Origin: an uncultured Methylophilaceae bacterium
Lineage (GTDB): Bacteria; Pseudomonadota; Gammaproteobacteria; Burkholderiales; Methylophilaceae
Assembly (NCBI GenBank): GCA_905618945.1
Contig: CAJQTF010000010.1
Span: 1-64,000, forward strand
Direction of reading: 5' to 3'
Length of the DNA stretch: 64,000 nt
The translations under genes and the position numbers were made by a program. Each line of letters starts with the position of its first letter. Positions within the stretch are counted from its first letter, which is position 1. Of this stretch, positions 31,214 to 41,485 are shown piece by piece. The notes beneath the pieces are model-generated. The model searched no databases. It saw only the letters and a program-made list of their open reading frames with translations, and was not told the origin of the DNA.

Positions 31214-32386
31214 ATGTCACCATTAGAAATTAAATCTAGTGTGCTTTTAGCATCAATTTACTCGCTACGAATGCTTGGAATTTTTTTAATTCTCCCTATA
31301 TTTGCTATTTATGCTTCGGAATTATCTGGCAGGCCTACTGAATTTCAAATTGGTTTAGCTTTTGGTATTTATGGTTTAACTCAGGCTATTTTTCAAATTC
31401 CATTTGGCATGACTTCGGATCGATTCGGAAGAAAGCCAGTAATCTATTTTGGTTTATTACTATTTATAATTGGGTCATTTATAGCAGGGATATCTGAGCA
31501 AATAGAAGGGGTAATTATTGGACGAGCAATTCAAGGCTCTGGAGCAATTTCCGCAGTTCTGACTGCTTTTTTATCTGACCTAACTAGCGATAAAAGTAGA
31601 ACTAAAGGAATGGCAATTATTGGTGCATCAATTGGCTTAACATTTGCATTATCATTAGTGATTTCACCAATACTGAATAAGCTTATTGGAGTCCCAGGTA
31701 TATTTTTATTAATGGGGGTTTTGGCCTTTATTGCTTTAGGAGTTGTAAGGTTTTTTATTGATGAGCCTTTAGATAAGAAAAAAATTAAATCTCAAAATAC
31801 TAACGATATCAAAAGTATATTAAAGAATTTTGATTTAAATCGACTTAATTTTGGAATTTTTACACTTCACGCTTCTCAAATATCCATGTTCATGGCAATC
31901 CCACTTTATTTGATCAATCAAGGACAGATCCCATTACATCAACATTGGTCAATTTATTTACCAGTTTTATTTATTTCTTTTATTTTTATAGTGCCTATGA
32001 TTATTATTTCTGAGAGAAGGCATATAGCAAAAGAATCTTTTATATTTTCAATTGCTATATTATTTGTGACACAGTTTTTGTTTATATATTTTTCTAATGG
32101 CATTGTTGGCATCATAATCGCCTTAATATTTTATTTTATTGGGTTTAACTATCTTGAGGCGTCTTTACCTAGTTTGGTTAGTAAGTGGGCACCAATTCAA
32201 AGGAGAGGTTTGGCATTAGGGGTGTATAATACTTCTCAATCGTTAGGTATTTTTGTTGGTGGATCGTTTGGTGGATTGATTGCAAATTTTTATGGATATC
32301 AAGGCACTTTTTTATTTTGCAGCCTACTAATAATGATTTGGTTGATTTTATCAATATCAATGAAAATGCCAATTAATAAAAAATGA
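31214..32386 (+). CDS. MFS transporter (YajR-like exporter family)
   Basis: Inner-membrane 12-helix major facilitator of 390 residues. Motif A appears as GMTSDRFGRKP after the second helix, and an ambiguous duplicated version recurs in the second half. It resembles YajR/drug-proton antiporter-like proteins but lacks the C-terminal soluble domain of E. coli YajR. The order uvrA (divergent), MFS, ssb is conserved in betaproteobacteria. The substrate is unknown. Confidence 0.85.
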   Translation: MSPLEIKSSVLLASIYSLRMLGIFLILPIFAIYASELSGRPTEFQIGLAFGIYGLTQAIFQIPFGMTSDRFGRKPVIYFGLLLFIIGSFIAGISEQIEGVIIGRAIQGSGAISAVLTAFLSDLTSDKSRTKGMAIIGASIGLTFALSLVISPILNKLIGVPGIFLLMGVLAFIALGVVRFFIDEPLDKKKIKSQNTNDIKSILKNFDLNRLNFGIFTLHASQISMFMAIPLYLINQGQIPLHQHWSIYLPVLFISFIFIVPMIIISERRHIAKESFIFSIAILFVTQFLFIYFSNGIVGIIIALIFYFIGFNYLEASLPSLVSKWAPIQRRGLALGVYNTSQSLGIFVGGSFGGLIANFYGYQGTFLFCSLLIMIWLILSISMKMPINKK

Positions 32387-32416
32387 ATAAAATTATAATT
32401 ACACATCGGAGGAAAT

Positions 32417-32887
32417 ATGCCATCAGTTAATAAAGTAATGTTACTTGGTAACTTAGGGAGAGATCCTGAAGTTAGAACTTTTCCTAATGGAGATTCTGTA
32501 TGTAATTTTAGTATCGCTACTAGTACCTCATGGAAAGATAAAGCCTCGGGTGAGAAAAAAGAAAAAACAGAGTGGCATAATATTGTAATGTATAGAAAAT
32601 TAGCTGAAATTGCAGGGGAGTACCTAAAGAAAGGCAGCTCTGTTTTTGTTGAAGGAAGTCTTCAAACAAGGAAGTGGCAAACCAAAGAGGGGCAAGATAG
32701 GTATACGACTGAAGTTGCAGCAGACACGATGCAAATGTTAGGGGGTAGGGAAAATCGCAATAGTGAGCCAAGCAATACTGATGATAACTTTAATCAAGAG
32801 CCAGAAAGGGTAAATAAAGCTGATGCAAAAGTAAGTCAATCAGCTGAGCCCACTCTTGAACTTCCGGAAGATGATATTCCCTTTTAA
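32417..32887 (+). CDS. ssb: Single-stranded DNA-binding protein
   Basis: Binds single-stranded DNA in replication, recombination and repair. The 156-residue protein has an N-terminal OB fold ([20 protein letters not shown] onward), a disordered acidic linker, and the C-terminal DDIPF tip that docks partner proteins. A GGAGG ribosome-binding site precedes the ATG. Confidence 0.97.
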   Translation: MPSVNKVMLLGNLGRDPEVRTFPNGDSVCNFSIATSTSWKDKASGEKKEKTEWHNIVMYRKLAEIAGEYLKKGSSVFVEGSLQTRKWQTKEGQDRYTTEVAADTMQMLGGRENRNSEPSNTDDNFNQEPERVNKADAKVSQSAEPTLELPEDDIPF

Positions 32888-32903
32888 TTAGGGGTTTAAG
32901 AAG

Positions 32904-33173
32904 ATGCCTTTATACGATTATCTATGTTCTCATTGTGAGCATCAAGATGATGTGCTTGTAAAGTTATCAGATGACCCATTATTAAATTGCCCAGTTTGTA
33001 AGAACACAACATTTGAGAAGCAAGTGTCCGCACCTCATTTTAAATTAAAAGGTTCAGGCTGGTACGAGACAGATTTTAAAAATAAACCAAAGCCTGAAGA
33101 CTCAAAGAAAGAGAATGAAAAAACTAGTAATATAACTAAAACTAAAACTGAAACTTCAAAAAATAATGATTAA
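32904..33173 (+). CDS. FmdB-family zinc-ribbon protein
   Basis: Small 89-residue protein. Residues 1-60 form the FmdB/CxxC putative regulatory domain (MPLYDYLCSHCEH, then CPVCKN, then KLKGSGWYETDF), with four cysteines placed to bind one zinc. The C-terminal third is a Lys/Glu/Thr-rich tail of low complexity. The family is widespread and its role unresolved. It overlaps the next gene by 8 bases and commonly precedes a DUF502 gene and aspS. Confidence 0.85.
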   Translation: MPLYDYLCSHCEHQDDVLVKLSDDPLLNCPVCKNTTFEKQVSAPHFKLKGSGWYETDFKNKPKPEDSKKENEKTSNITKTKTETSKNND

Positions 33174-33774
33174 AAAAAACTTTTTAACTGGATTGTTAGT
33201 TCTAATCCCACTAATTTTAACTTTTTGGGTGCTGTTCTCTTTAATTAAGTTCTTAGATCAAGTATTATTTTTGCTCCCAGAGACCTTAAGGCCTGATTAT
33301 GTTCTAGGGACGGAGGTATTTGGATTTGGTGTTATTTTGACGTTCATTATTATATTGGTTACTGGCATCATCGCTAATAATTTTTTTGGGAAAAAAATTA
33401 TTAGCTTGTATGAGGTTCTGCTTAATCGACTTCCTTTTGTTAAGTCAATTTATAAAGGTATTAAACAGGTTTCAGATACTTTGCTTTCAAGTTCAGGTGA
33501 TGCATTTAGTAAGGCAGTTTTAATTGAATTTCCAATTGCAGGCACTTATACTTTTGCATTTATTACTGGAGAGCCTGATGAGATAATAACAAAGGACATA
33601 AAAGGTGAGTACGTAAATGTATACGTACCCACAACACCTAATCCAACATCAGGATATACATTAATGGTGCCAAAAAATAAAGTTGTCGAGTTAGATATTA
33701 GTGTGGACCAAGTTCTTAAATACGTTATTTCGATGGGTGTGGTTCCTACCGGTAAAAAACTTAAACAAAAATAA
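33166..33774 (+). CDS. DUF502 family inner-membrane protein
   Basis: A 202-residue protein with two N-terminal membrane helices at about 6-30 and 48-70, followed by a soluble domain with the motifs LNRLPFVKSIYKGIKQ and YVPTTPNPTSGYTLMVPK that define the DUF502 family. Function is unknown; plant and bacterial members are membrane-associated. It is coupled to the zinc-ribbon gene by an ATGATTAA overlap and lies 24 bases before aspS. Confidence 0.88.
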   Translation: MIKKNFLTGLLVLIPLILTFWVLFSLIKFLDQVLFLLPETLRPDYVLGTEVFGFGVILTFIIILVTGIIANNFFGKKIISLYEVLLNRLPFVKSIYKGIKQVSDTLLSSSGDAFSKAVLIEFPIAGTYTFAFITGEPDEIITKDIKGEYVNVYVPTTPNPTSGYTLMVPKNKVVELDISVDQVLKYVISMGVVPTGKKLKQK

Positions 33775-33798
33775 TAACTACTTGAGAAGAGAATTTAG

Positions 33799-35592
33799 AT
33801 GAGAACGCATTATTGTGGTGAATTAAATAAAAGTCATGAGAATAAAGAAGTTGTCCTTTGTGGCTGGGCTCACAGAAGAAGGGACCATGGAGGCGTTATC
33901 TTTATTGATTTAAGAGATAAAGAAGGATTAGCTCAGATAGTAATTGACCCAGATACCCCTGACGCTTTTAGTATTGCTGAAAAAATTAGAAGTGAATTTG
34001 TATTAAAAGTTACGTGTAAGGTTCGACTTAGGCCCGAGGGAACAATTAACTCAAACCTGCCTTCAGGCGAAATAGAAATGCTAGCATCTGAGGTCGAGAT
34101 TTTAAATGAATCTCTCACCCCTCCATTTATGATTGATGACGATACAATTTCAGAAGCCGTTCGGCTTGAATATCGTTTTATTGATTTAAGGCGCGATGCG
34201 ATGCAAAGAAATCTTAAGTTAAGAAACGAAACTTCAAAAAGCGTCAGGAATTTTCTAGATACAGAAGGATTCATTGAATTAGAAACTCCAATATTAAATC
34301 GAAGCACTCCTGAAGGCGCTCGAGATTATTTGGTGCCATCAAGAGTACACCATGGAGAATTTTTTGCGTTACCGCAATCCCCACAATTATTTAAACAAAT
34401 TTTAATGGTGTCTGGTTTTGACAGATATTATCAGATTGCTAAATGTTTTAGGGATGAAGACTTGCGTGCCGATCGTCAACCTGAATTTACTCAAATTGAT
34501 ATTGAAGCATCATTTATTGATGAAGAAAAAATTATCGAGATTTCTGAAAAAATGATTAGGAAAACATATTTAGACGTCTTAAATATAAATTTGTCTGAAT
34601 CATTCCCTAAAATATCATACAAGGAAGCGATGAGCAGATATGGCTCTGATAAGCCTGATTTAAGAGTAACTCTTGAATTAACTGAAATGACTGAAGAAAT
34701 GAAAGATGTTGATTTTAAAGTATTTTCTTCTGCTGCAAATATGGAAAATGGAAGAGTGGCTGCACTAAGAATTCCAGGTGGAGCAGACTTATCTCGTTCA
34801 GAAATAGACGCTTATACTGAATTTGTAAAAATTTATGGAGCTAAAGGCTTAGCTTATATTAAAGTTAAAGATAAAACTTTCCTTAATGAAGAAGGACTTC
34901 AAAGCCCGATTGTAAAGAATATTCACGCTAAAGCGCTAGCAGCAATAATTGAAAAAACTAAATCAGAAAATGGAGATTTAATTTTCTTTGGGGCAGATAA
35001 GGCAAAAGTAGTAAATGAGGCTATTGGAGCGCTTAGAGTTAAAATTGGCCATGAGAAAAAACATCTTAACGATACGGAGTGGGCAGCATTATGGGTAGTT
35101 GATTTTCCAATGTTTGATTATGACGAAACTTCAAAGACTTGGAATGCCCTCCACCATCCATTTACTGCACCTCAGGATGGACACGAAGAATACCTAGAAT
35201 CAGACCCTGGAAAATGTTTATCTAAAGCATATGACATGGTTATAAATGGTTGGGAGATGGGAGGCGGTTCAATCCGTATTCATAAATCAGACCTCCAATC
35301 TAAAGTATTTAAAGCGCTAGGAATTTCAGATGAAGATGCGAAAGATAAATTTGGATTTTTGTTAAATGCCCTTCAGTACGGAGCACCACCTCATGGTGGA
35401 GTTGCATTTGGATTAGACAGAATAGTTACTTTATTAGCAGGTTCAGATTCTATTAGAGATGTCATAGCTTTTCCAAAAACACAAAAGGCTCAGTGTTTGA
35501 TGACACAGTCACCAAACAAGGTTGATGACAATCAGTTAAAAGAATTACATATTAAGGTAAGAGCTTCAAATATTGAGCAAAAGAATGATTAG
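33799..35592 (+). CDS. aspS: Aspartyl-tRNA synthetase
   Basis: Class II synthetase charging tRNA(Asp), and possibly tRNA(Asn) if the cell uses the GatCAB route. The 597-residue protein has the N-terminal OB anticodon domain ([12 protein letters not shown]), class II motif 2 ([18 protein letters not shown]), a GAD insertion domain, and motif 3 ([13 protein letters not shown]). The bacterial-type insertion and length are typical. Whether it is discriminating cannot be told from this window. Confidence 0.97.
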   Translation: MRTHYCGELNKSHENKEVVLCGWAHRRRDHGGVIFIDLRDKEGLAQIVIDPDTPDAFSIAEKIRSEFVLKVTCKVRLRPEGTINSNLPSGEIEMLASEVEILNESLTPPFMIDDDTISEAVRLEYRFIDLRRDAMQRNLKLRNETSKSVRNFLDTEGFIELETPILNRSTPEGARDYLVPSRVHHGEFFALPQSPQLFKQILMVSGFDRYYQIAKCFRDEDLRADRQPEFTQIDIEASFIDEEKIIEISEKMIRKTYLDVLNINLSESFPKISYKEAMSRYGSDKPDLRVTLELTEMTEEMKDVDFKVFSSAANMENGRVAALRIPGGADLSRSEIDAYTEFVKIYGAKGLAYIKVKDKTFLNEEGLQSPIVKNIHAKALAAIIEKTKSENGDLIFFGADKAKVVNEAIGALRVKIGHEKKHLNDTEWAALWVVDFPMFDYDETSKTWNALHHPFTAPQDGHEEYLESDPGKCLSKAYDMVINGWEMGGGSIRIHKSDLQSKVFKALGISDEDAKDKFGFLLNALQYGAPPHGGVAFGLDRIVTLLAGSDSIRDVIAFPKTQKAQCLMTQSPNKVDDNQLKELHIKVRASNIEQKND

Positions 35593-35965
35593 TGGACTTA
35601 ATCACTATAACCTTAGGTCAGAAGCTAAAATGATGGAGATTTTGAAAATTTTTTATATAGAAATTGTGGGACTCGAATTAGGCGTTAGACCACCATTTCA
35701 AAGTAATGGTTATTGGCTAAAGATTAGTGGTAAAGATATTTTACATTTAAGCGAAACAAAAAAAAATGACAGTAACCCTGTTAATATAAAAAATACTTTT
35801 GACCATATGGCTTTTACTGCAGAGGATAAAGAAAAATATATTAAAATTTTAGAAAAAAAAGAGATAAAATTTCATTTACGTATCGTACCTGAAATAGGAA
35901 CCGAACAGATTTTTTTCAAAGACCCAGCTGGAAACGGCATTGAGTTAATTTTTTGTAAAACATAG
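35585..35965 (+). CDS. VOC-superfamily (glyoxalase-like) protein
   Basis: A small protein of 126 residues from the ATG at 35585, which overlaps the aspS stop by 8 bases; a TTG at 35573 would add four residues. It has the vicinal-oxygen-chelate pattern: ISGLNHYNL at the start, FDHMAF in the middle and AGNGIELIF at the end, supplying candidate metal ligands His, His and Glu. The substrate is unknown. Confidence 0.75.
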   Translation: MISGLNHYNLRSEAKMMEILKIFYIEIVGLELGVRPPFQSNGYWLKISGKDILHLSETKKNDSNPVNIKNTFDHMAFTAEDKEKYIKILEKKEIKFHLRIVPEIGTEQIFFKDPAGNGIELIFCKT

Positions 35966-35977
35966 TAAGGATATCGA

Positions 35978-36664
35978 ATGCCTGAAAACAAAAATGTAAA
36001 AATATATATAGGTTTTGATCAGAGGGAGTCGGTTGTTTATCATACTTTTGTTCAAAGCCTTATTGATCACGCTTCAATTCCGTTAGATATAACTCCACTT
36101 GCAGTTAAAACATTAAAAGGGTACGAAGAAAAACACGAAGATAAAAGCAATGATTTTGTTTACTCACGATTTTTAACCCCATTTTTAAATGATTTTAAAG
36201 GTTGGGCTATTTTTGTTGATGGAGATATGATTTGCCAGACAGATATTAAGGAATTACTCGACTTAAGGGACAATTCAAAGGCCTTGCAAGTAGTCAAGCA
36301 TGACTACAAAACCAAAGAAAATCAGAAATATTTAGGGAATATTAATCAAGATTACCCCAGAAAAAATTGGTCTAGTGTTATTTTATGGAATTGTGCACAC
36401 CCAAAACATAAACTTCTAACCCCAGATTTTATTGCAAATGAGTCAGGAAAATATTTACATCGTTTTTCATGGCTTGAGGATAGTGAAATTGGAGGACTAC
36501 CAAAAGAATGGAATTGGTTAGCAACTGAATACCCTAATAATGATCAAGCTAATATCATTCATTACACTTTAGGAACTCCCTGTTTTAAAGATTACAGAGA
36601 TACGGAAATGTCAGATATATGGCTGAAGAAGTATGACCGGATGAATGATGGAATGGAGGAATAA
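35978..36664 (+). CDS. Putative glycosyltransferase (GT-A fold, DGD motif)
   Basis: A 228-residue protein without signal peptide. The start VKIYIGFDQRESVVYHTF and the central SRFLTPFLNDFKGWAIFVDGD (D81-G-D83) resemble GT8-like nucleotide-sugar transferases, where the DxD coordinates the metal. The later NIIHYTLGTPCF segment also fits. The acceptor is unknown. It lies 12 bases after the glyoxalase-like gene and 3 bases before yjbQ. Confidence 0.6.
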   Translation: MPENKNVKIYIGFDQRESVVYHTFVQSLIDHASIPLDITPLAVKTLKGYEEKHEDKSNDFVYSRFLTPFLNDFKGWAIFVDGDMICQTDIKELLDLRDNSKALQVVKHDYKTKENQKYLGNINQDYPRKNWSSVILWNCAHPKHKLLTPDFIANESGKYLHRFSWLEDSEIGGLPKEWNWLATEYPNNDQANIIHYTLGTPCFKDYRDTEMSDIWLKKYDRMNDGMEE

Positions 36665-36667
36665 GTT

Positions 36668-37087
36668 ATGAAAAGTTATCGGAAAGAATTATGGTTTAAC
36701 GCCCCAGATAGAATGCATTTTACTAACATTACTTCTGAGATTAGAAATTGTTTAGACGAAAGCAATATTGAAGAAGGCCTAATATTAATCAATGCAATGC
36801 ATATTACAGCTAGTGTATTTATTAATGACGATGAATCTGGGCTGCACCATGACTATAAAAAATGGTTAGAACATCTAGCACCCCATGAACCTGTTAGCGG
36901 TTATAGGCATAATGATACAGGTGAGGATAATGCTGATGCTCATATGAAACGTCAAGTGATGGGGCGCGAGGTTGTGGTTGCTGTAACTAATGGGCAGTTA
37001 GATTTTGGACCTTGGGAGCAAATTTTCTATGGGGAGTTTGATGGAAAAAGAAAAAAACGTGTTCTTGTCAAAATTATTGGCGATTAA
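36668..37087 (+). CDS. yjbQ: YjbQ/UPF0047 family protein
   Basis: A 139-residue protein of the widely conserved YjbQ family. The conserved segments are [43 protein letters not shown] and [19 protein letters not shown], with His and Asp residues that bind a metal. Database entries often call it a secondary thiamine-phosphate synthase because some members show that weak activity; the main role is unclear. Confidence 0.88.
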   Translation: MKSYRKELWFNAPDRMHFTNITSEIRNCLDESNIEEGLILINAMHITASVFINDDESGLHHDYKKWLEHLAPHEPVSGYRHNDTGEDNADAHMKRQVMGREVVVAVTNGQLDFGPWEQIFYGEFDGKRKKRVLVKIIGD

Positions 37088-37137
37088 CTATATTCAAAAT
37101 TAAATGGTAAGTGAACTATTTAGGAGTATCAAAGCGT

Positions 37138-37866
37138 ATGGCAGGTCATTCAAAATGGGCAAATATTCAACATCGAAAAGGCAGGCAGGATGCTAAGAGA
37201 GGAAAAATTTTCACGAAATTAGTTAAAGAAATTACAGTGGCTGCGAGACTGGGCGGAGGAGATGTAAATTTTAATCCAAGATTAAGAACTGCAGTTACCA
37301 CTGCTAAAGAAGGAAGCATGCCAGCTGAAAATATTACTAGAGCAATAAAGCGAGGAACCGGTGAGTTAGAAGGTGTCAATTATGAAGAAATTCGATATGA
37401 AGGTTATGGGGTTAATGGCGCCGCAATTATTATTGATTGCCTGACTGATAACAAGCAACGCGCAGTAGCAGATGTTAGGCTAGCTTTGAGTAAAAATGGG
37501 GGTAACTTAGGCACGGATGGCTGTGTTTCATATTTATTTAAACATTGTGGGAATATTTTTTTTGCCCCAGGGGCCAATGCAAATGAATTAGCAGAAATCG
37601 CAATTGATCTAGGTGCCGAAGATATTATTAATAACGATGACGGTAGCGTTGAAATAATTACACCTCCAAATGAATTTTTAAATATCAAAGAAGGATTCGA
37701 TAAAGCAAACCTTAAATATGAATTTGCTGAATTAACAATGAAAGCTGAAACTGAAAATGAATTAAAGGGACTTGATGGAGAGAAGATGAGGAAAATTCTA
37801 GATTTTCTTGAGGATCTAGATGATGTTCAAGAAGTTTATACAAACGTTGTAATAGAGGACGATTAA
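37138..37866 (+). CDS. yebC: YebC/PmpR family protein
   Basis: A 242-residue cytosolic protein beginning [23 protein letters not shown], which fixes the ATG at 37138 (an upstream GTG would add nine unrelated residues). TACO1/YebC members act as DNA-binding regulators or as ribosome-associated factors that ease polyproline translation. An AGGAG lies 11 bases upstream of the ATG. In proteobacteria it usually precedes ruvC, as here. Confidence 0.94.
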   Translation: MAGHSKWANIQHRKGRQDAKRGKIFTKLVKEITVAARLGGGDVNFNPRLRTAVTTAKEGSMPAENITRAIKRGTGELEGVNYEEIRYEGYGVNGAAIIIDCLTDNKQRAVADVRLALSKNGGNLGTDGCVSYLFKHCGNIFFAPGANANELAEIAIDLGAEDIINNDDGSVEIITPPNEFLNIKEGFDKANLKYEFAELTMKAETENELKGLDGEKMRKILDFLEDLDDVQEVYTNVVIEDD

Positions 37867-38399
37867 TTAAAATTACTAATAAAATTCTTGGGATTGATCC
37901 GGGATTGAGAGTCACAGGATACGGCGTAATATATAATTCATCTGGCAATATTCGCTACGAAGCAAGTGGCGTAATTAAGACAACCAATCAAGATACAAAT
38001 TTGGCTTCACGCATTAAAATAATTCTTTTAGGGCTCGAAGAAGTAATTGACCAATTCAAACCAGACTGTGTAGCAATTGAGAAAGTTTTTGTAAACACAA
38101 ATCCACAATCTACATTATTGTTGGGGCAAGCAAGGGGGGCGGCAATTAGCGCAGCAGTTATGCAGAACCTCGATGTTTTTGAATACACTGCATTGCAAGT
38201 TAAAAAATCAGTTGTAGGTAAGGGGCATGCAAGTAAATCCCAAGTCCAGATAATGGTTCAAAAATTACTTAAGCTTCCATCAATTCCAAGCCCAGACTCA
38301 GCAGATGCTTTAGCTTGTGGTATTTGTCATGCTAATATTAGTGGAAGTCTCGCTAAATTTGGAACCGGTAATCGAATGAAATCTGGAAGAATAATATGA
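37866..38399 (+). CDS. ruvC: Holliday junction endodeoxyribonuclease RuvC, probable ATT start
   Basis: Resolves Holliday junctions with RuvAB. The conserved N-terminal strand KILGIDPGLRVTGYG is encoded here, but no ATG, GTG or TTG precedes it in frame back to a TGA at 37821. The first conventional start is a TTG at 37905, which would remove catalytic D11. An ATT at 37866 has AGAGGA at 37854-37859, 6 bases upstream, and overlaps the yebC stop by one base, so it is the best start and gives 177 residues (E. coli 173). Catalytic residues are D11, E72, D144 and D147. It overlaps ruvA by 4 bases. Confidence 0.88.
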   Translation: MKITNKILGIDPGLRVTGYGVIYNSSGNIRYEASGVIKTTNQDTNLASRIKIILLGLEEVIDQFKPDCVAIEKVFVNTNPQSTLLLGQARGAAISAAVMQNLDVFEYTALQVKKSVVGKGHASKSQVQIMVQKLLKLPSIPSPDSADALACGICHANISGSLAKFGTGNRMKSGRII

Positions 38400-38977
38400 T
38401 AGGTAGAATCCAAGGACTCTTGCTGGAAAAAAATCCCCCTCTGATTTTGTTGGATTGTCATGGTGTTGGTTATGAGGTCGAAGTATCAATGCCCACATTT
38501 TATGATTTGCCAGAAATAGGCTCAGAAGTTACATTGTTGACTCATTTTATTGTTCGAGAGGATGCTCAATTATTATTTGGTTTTGCTTCTATTCAGGAGC
38601 GTAAAATATTCAGATTATTAATTAAAGTGAATGGTGTTGGTGCAAAAGTTGCATTATCTATCCTTGGCGGCATGACAGTTAATGAGCTTATGACTGCAAT
38701 TACAAATCAAGAATCTGATTTATTAATTAAAATACCAGGCATAGGTAAAAAGACAGCAGAACGATTAGTTCTGGAATTAAAAGATAAGTTTAAAGAGGAG
38801 CAAATAAAAATAACATCAAATAAAGAGCCGACTATACTTGAGGATATACAAAATGCATTAATTGCATTAGGTTATAGCTCAAAAGATGTTGTTACTGTAA
38901 CTAAAGAATTAGCTACAGATATTTCATTAAATGATGGAATAAGGCAGGCATTAAAGTTATTATCTAAAAACTTATAG
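38396..38977 (+). CDS. ruvA: Holliday junction helicase subunit RuvA
   Basis: Tetrameric junction-binding protein that loads RuvB. The 193-residue protein has the N-terminal OB domain (MIGRIQGLLLEKNPPLILLDCHGVGYEV), two helix-hairpin-helix motifs (LLIKVNGVGAKVALSIL and LLIKIPGIGKKTAERLVLEL), and a C-terminal RuvB-contacting domain. Confidence 0.97.
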   Translation: MIGRIQGLLLEKNPPLILLDCHGVGYEVEVSMPTFYDLPEIGSEVTLLTHFIVREDAQLLFGFASIQERKIFRLLIKVNGVGAKVALSILGGMTVNELMTAITNQESDLLIKIPGIGKKTAERLVLELKDKFKEEQIKITSNKEPTILEDIQNALIALGYSSKDVVTVTKELATDISLNDGIRQALKLLSKNL

Positions 38978-38989
38978 TGAATTTATAAC

Positions 38990-40027
38990 ATGATTGAACC
39001 AGATAGATTTATTGATCCCTCAACCCCAGATGTCGTAGAAGAAAGTTTTGAGCGGGCATTACGGCCAAAGAAGCTTGATGAGTATGTTGGCCAGGAAAAA
39101 ATTAGAGAACAACTAGAGATTTTTATTGATGCAGCTAAGAAAAGAAATGAGGCTTTAGATCATGTTTTGTTATTCGGCCCCCCAGGTCTTGGAAAAACAA
39201 CTTTAGCAAATATTATTGCAAAAGAGATGGGTGTAAATTTACGGCAAACTTCTGGACCAGTCCTAGAGAAAACCGGAGATTTAGCAGCCTTGTTATCAAA
39301 CCTAGAAGAAAACGATGTTCTATTTATTGATGAAATTCATAGATTATCCCCAGTTATTGAGGAGATTCTTTATCCAGCAATGGAAGATTATCGGTTAGAT
39401 ATTATGATTGGTGAAGGGCCGTCAGCCCGTTCGGTAAAATTAGAATTGCCACCTTTCACTTTAATTGGGGCAACAACAAGAGCTGGCATGCTCACTAATC
39501 CACTTCGAGATAGATTTGGTATTGTGTCCCGATTAGAGTTTTATACAAGACAAGAGCTAACAAAAATTGTCATTCGATCCGCAGGCCTCCTAGAAGTTGA
39601 AATTGATAAAGAAGGTGCAAATGAAATTGCCAATCGATCAAGAGGTACACCAAGAATTGCCAACCGACTTTTGAGACGAGTTCGAGATTTTTCTGAAGTC
39701 AAGTCAGAAGGAAAAATTAATAAATTAATAGCTGATGCCGCATTAAAAATGCTTGATGTCGATTTGATTGGATTAGACTTAATGGACAGAAGTTTTTTAC
39801 TTGCAATTATTGAGAAATTCTCTGGGGGGCCTGTAGGCTTAGATAATATAGCAGCTGCAATAGGAGAGGAAAAGGAAACTATTGAGGATGTAATTGAGCC
39901 TTATTTAATCCAGCAAGGTTATTTAATGCGAACACCAAGAGGAAGACTGGCTACTCGAAAAATATATGAGCATTTTGGTTTAAAACATTCTAAAAATGAT
40001 GTAAATGATGACTTATGGAAGAAATAA
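38990..40027 (+). CDS. ruvB: Holliday junction helicase motor RuvB
   Basis: AAA+ hexameric motor for branch migration. The 345-residue protein has Walker A GPPGLGKT at 63-70, Walker B DEIH at 114-117, the sensor 1 segment GATTRAG, the arginine-finger segment LRDRFG and a C-terminal winged helix ([16 protein letters not shown]). Its end overlaps ybgC by 13 bases, so the ruv and tol genes form one continuous run. Confidence 0.97.
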   Translation: MIEPDRFIDPSTPDVVEESFERALRPKKLDEYVGQEKIREQLEIFIDAAKKRNEALDHVLLFGPPGLGKTTLANIIAKEMGVNLRQTSGPVLEKTGDLAALLSNLEENDVLFIDEIHRLSPVIEEILYPAMEDYRLDIMIGEGPSARSVKLELPPFTLIGATTRAGMLTNPLRDRFGIVSRLEFYTRQELTKIVIRSAGLLEVEIDKEGANEIANRSRGTPRIANRLLRRVRDFSEVKSEGKINKLIADAALKMLDVDLIGLDLMDRSFLLAIIEKFSGGPVGLDNIAAAIGEEKETIEDVIEPYLIQQGYLMRTPRGRLATRKIYEHFGLKHSKNDVNDDLWKK

Positions 40028-40422
40028 TATTTGAATGGAATGTAAGAGTATATTTTGAGGATACAGATAGCGGTGGTGTGGTTTATCATGCTAATTATCT
40101 GAAATTTATGGAGAGGGCAAGAACCGAATGGTTAAGGAGTCTCGGGTTAAATCAAATAAAATTAAAACAAGAAGATAAGGTGATGTTTGTTGTCCGAAAA
40201 ATTGATATTCAATATAAAATACCAGCAAGGTTTAACGATGAATTACTGATACAAACTGATTGTGTTAAAACTACCGATTATTCAATTATACTAAAACAAA
40301 ATATTCTGAGGAGCAAGCAGATAATCACCGAAGGTAAAGTTGAAATTGTTTGTATTAATTCAGATCTTTTCAGACCCGTACGTATTCCAAAAATGGTTAA
40401 ACAACTTATGGAGATAATATGA
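40015..40422 (+). CDS. ybgC: Tol-Pal system acyl-CoA thioesterase YbgC
   Basis: Hot-dog-fold thioesterase of 135 residues. The catalytic segment [26 protein letters not shown] contains D18. It is the usual first gene of tol-pal operons and is thought to act on acyl-CoA or acyl-ACP in phospholipid metabolism. It overlaps ruvB by 13 bases and tolQ by 4. Confidence 0.93.
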   Translation: MEEIIFEWNVRVYFEDTDSGGVVYHANYLKFMERARTEWLRSLGLNQIKLKQEDKVMFVVRKIDIQYKIPARFNDELLIQTDCVKTTDYSIILKQNILRSKQIITEGKVEIVCINSDLFRPVRIPKMVKQLMEII

Positions 40423-41090
40423 TAGTAGGAAGCGATTTATCATTCTTTTCACTAATCCTAGGCGCTAGTTTGCCTGTCCAGATAGTGATGTTAATCTTAA
40501 TATTTGCTTCAGGCATGTCCTGGAAATACATTTATTTGAAAATCAAGGTGCTAAAAAGTACAGAAGAAAATACCGATGAATTCGAAAAATTTTTCTGGTC
40601 TGGTGGTGATTTAGGTAAGCTATATAAATCTTTAAGCTCCATGCATGGAGATATGAATGGGTTAGCAACAATTTTTAAAGCGGGCTATAAAGAATATATG
40701 AGTCAAAAAGAGTCAAGATCTTTTGATAAGAAAAGCATAGAAAGCGTCAGAAGGGCAATGAGTGCTAGTTACAACAGGGAGGTAGATTCACTTGAAAGAC
40801 ATTTACCATTTCTTGCATCTGTCGGGTCTGTAAGTCCATATATAGGTTTATTTGGGACTGTATGGGGGATAATGAATGCATTTATTGGGCTTTCAAATGT
40901 TGCTCAAGCTTCTTTAGCTCAAGTAGCACCCGGAATAGCAGAAGCTCTTATTGCAACAGCTATTGGGCTATTTGCTGCAATCCCTGCAGTTATTGCATAC
41001 AATAGATTTGCTGCCAAAGTTGATCGGCTATCTGTTAGATACGAAAGCTTTATGGAGGAATTCATAAATACAATAGATCGTAAGGGATAA
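40419..41090 (+). CDS. tolQ: Tol-Pal motor subunit TolQ
   Basis: Inner-membrane MotA/ExbB-family proton channel that powers outer-membrane constriction with TolR and TolA. The 223-residue protein has a first membrane helix at about 16-36 and two later helices. These include the conserved [25 protein letters not shown] segment and the [26 protein letters not shown] segment. Confidence 0.95.
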   Translation: MIVGSDLSFFSLILGASLPVQIVMLILIFASGMSWKYIYLKIKVLKSTEENTDEFEKFFWSGGDLGKLYKSLSSMHGDMNGLATIFKAGYKEYMSQKESRSFDKKSIESVRRAMSASYNREVDSLERHLPFLASVGSVSPYIGLFGTVWGIMNAFIGLSNVAQASLAQVAPGIAEALIATAIGLFAAIPAVIAYNRFAAKVDRLSVRYESFMEEFINTIDRKG

Positions 41091-41095
41091 ATTCT

Positions 41096-41482
41096 ATGAA
41101 AAAAAGACGATTAATGAATCAGATTAATGTAGTTCCATACATTGATGTAATGTTGGTATTGCTTGTAATTTTTATGATAACTGCTCCAATGACCAATCCA
41201 GGAGTCGTTGATCTACCAAGAGTTGGACAATCTTTAAAGCAACAGGTCACCCCAATAATAATATCAATCAAAAAAGATACTTCAACTGAAATAAAGGGTA
41301 AGAAATATAAAAAAGATGATTTATTAGCTTATATTAAAGAATCTATTGATAAGAATCCAGAACAATCAGTAGTAATTGCTGCTGATAAAAAAGTTCAATA
41401 TCAAGAAGTAATCATTGTGATGGACTTACTCAAACAGAATGCAATTAACAAAGTTGGCTTATTGCTTAAACCAGAAAAGTAA
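41096..41482 (+). CDS. tolR: Tol-Pal motor subunit TolR
   Basis: ExbD-family protein of 128 residues with one membrane helix at about 15-35. INVVPYIDVMLVLLVIFMI contains D17, the predicted proton-carrying residue. The C-terminal periplasmic domain follows. It starts 5 bases after tolQ. Confidence 0.95.
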   Translation: MKKRRLMNQINVVPYIDVMLVLLVIFMITAPMTNPGVVDLPRVGQSLKQQVTPIIISIKKDTSTEIKGKKYKKDDLLAYIKESIDKNPEQSVVIAADKKVQYQEVIIVMDLLKQNAINKVGLLLKPEK

Positions 41483-41485
41483 TTA

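Noticed and set aside
37905-38399. ruvC starting at the TTG at 37905
   Set aside because: This start would delete the conserved N-terminal strand and catalytic Asp although both are encoded just upstream in frame; the ATT at 37866 with an AGAGGA element fits better.
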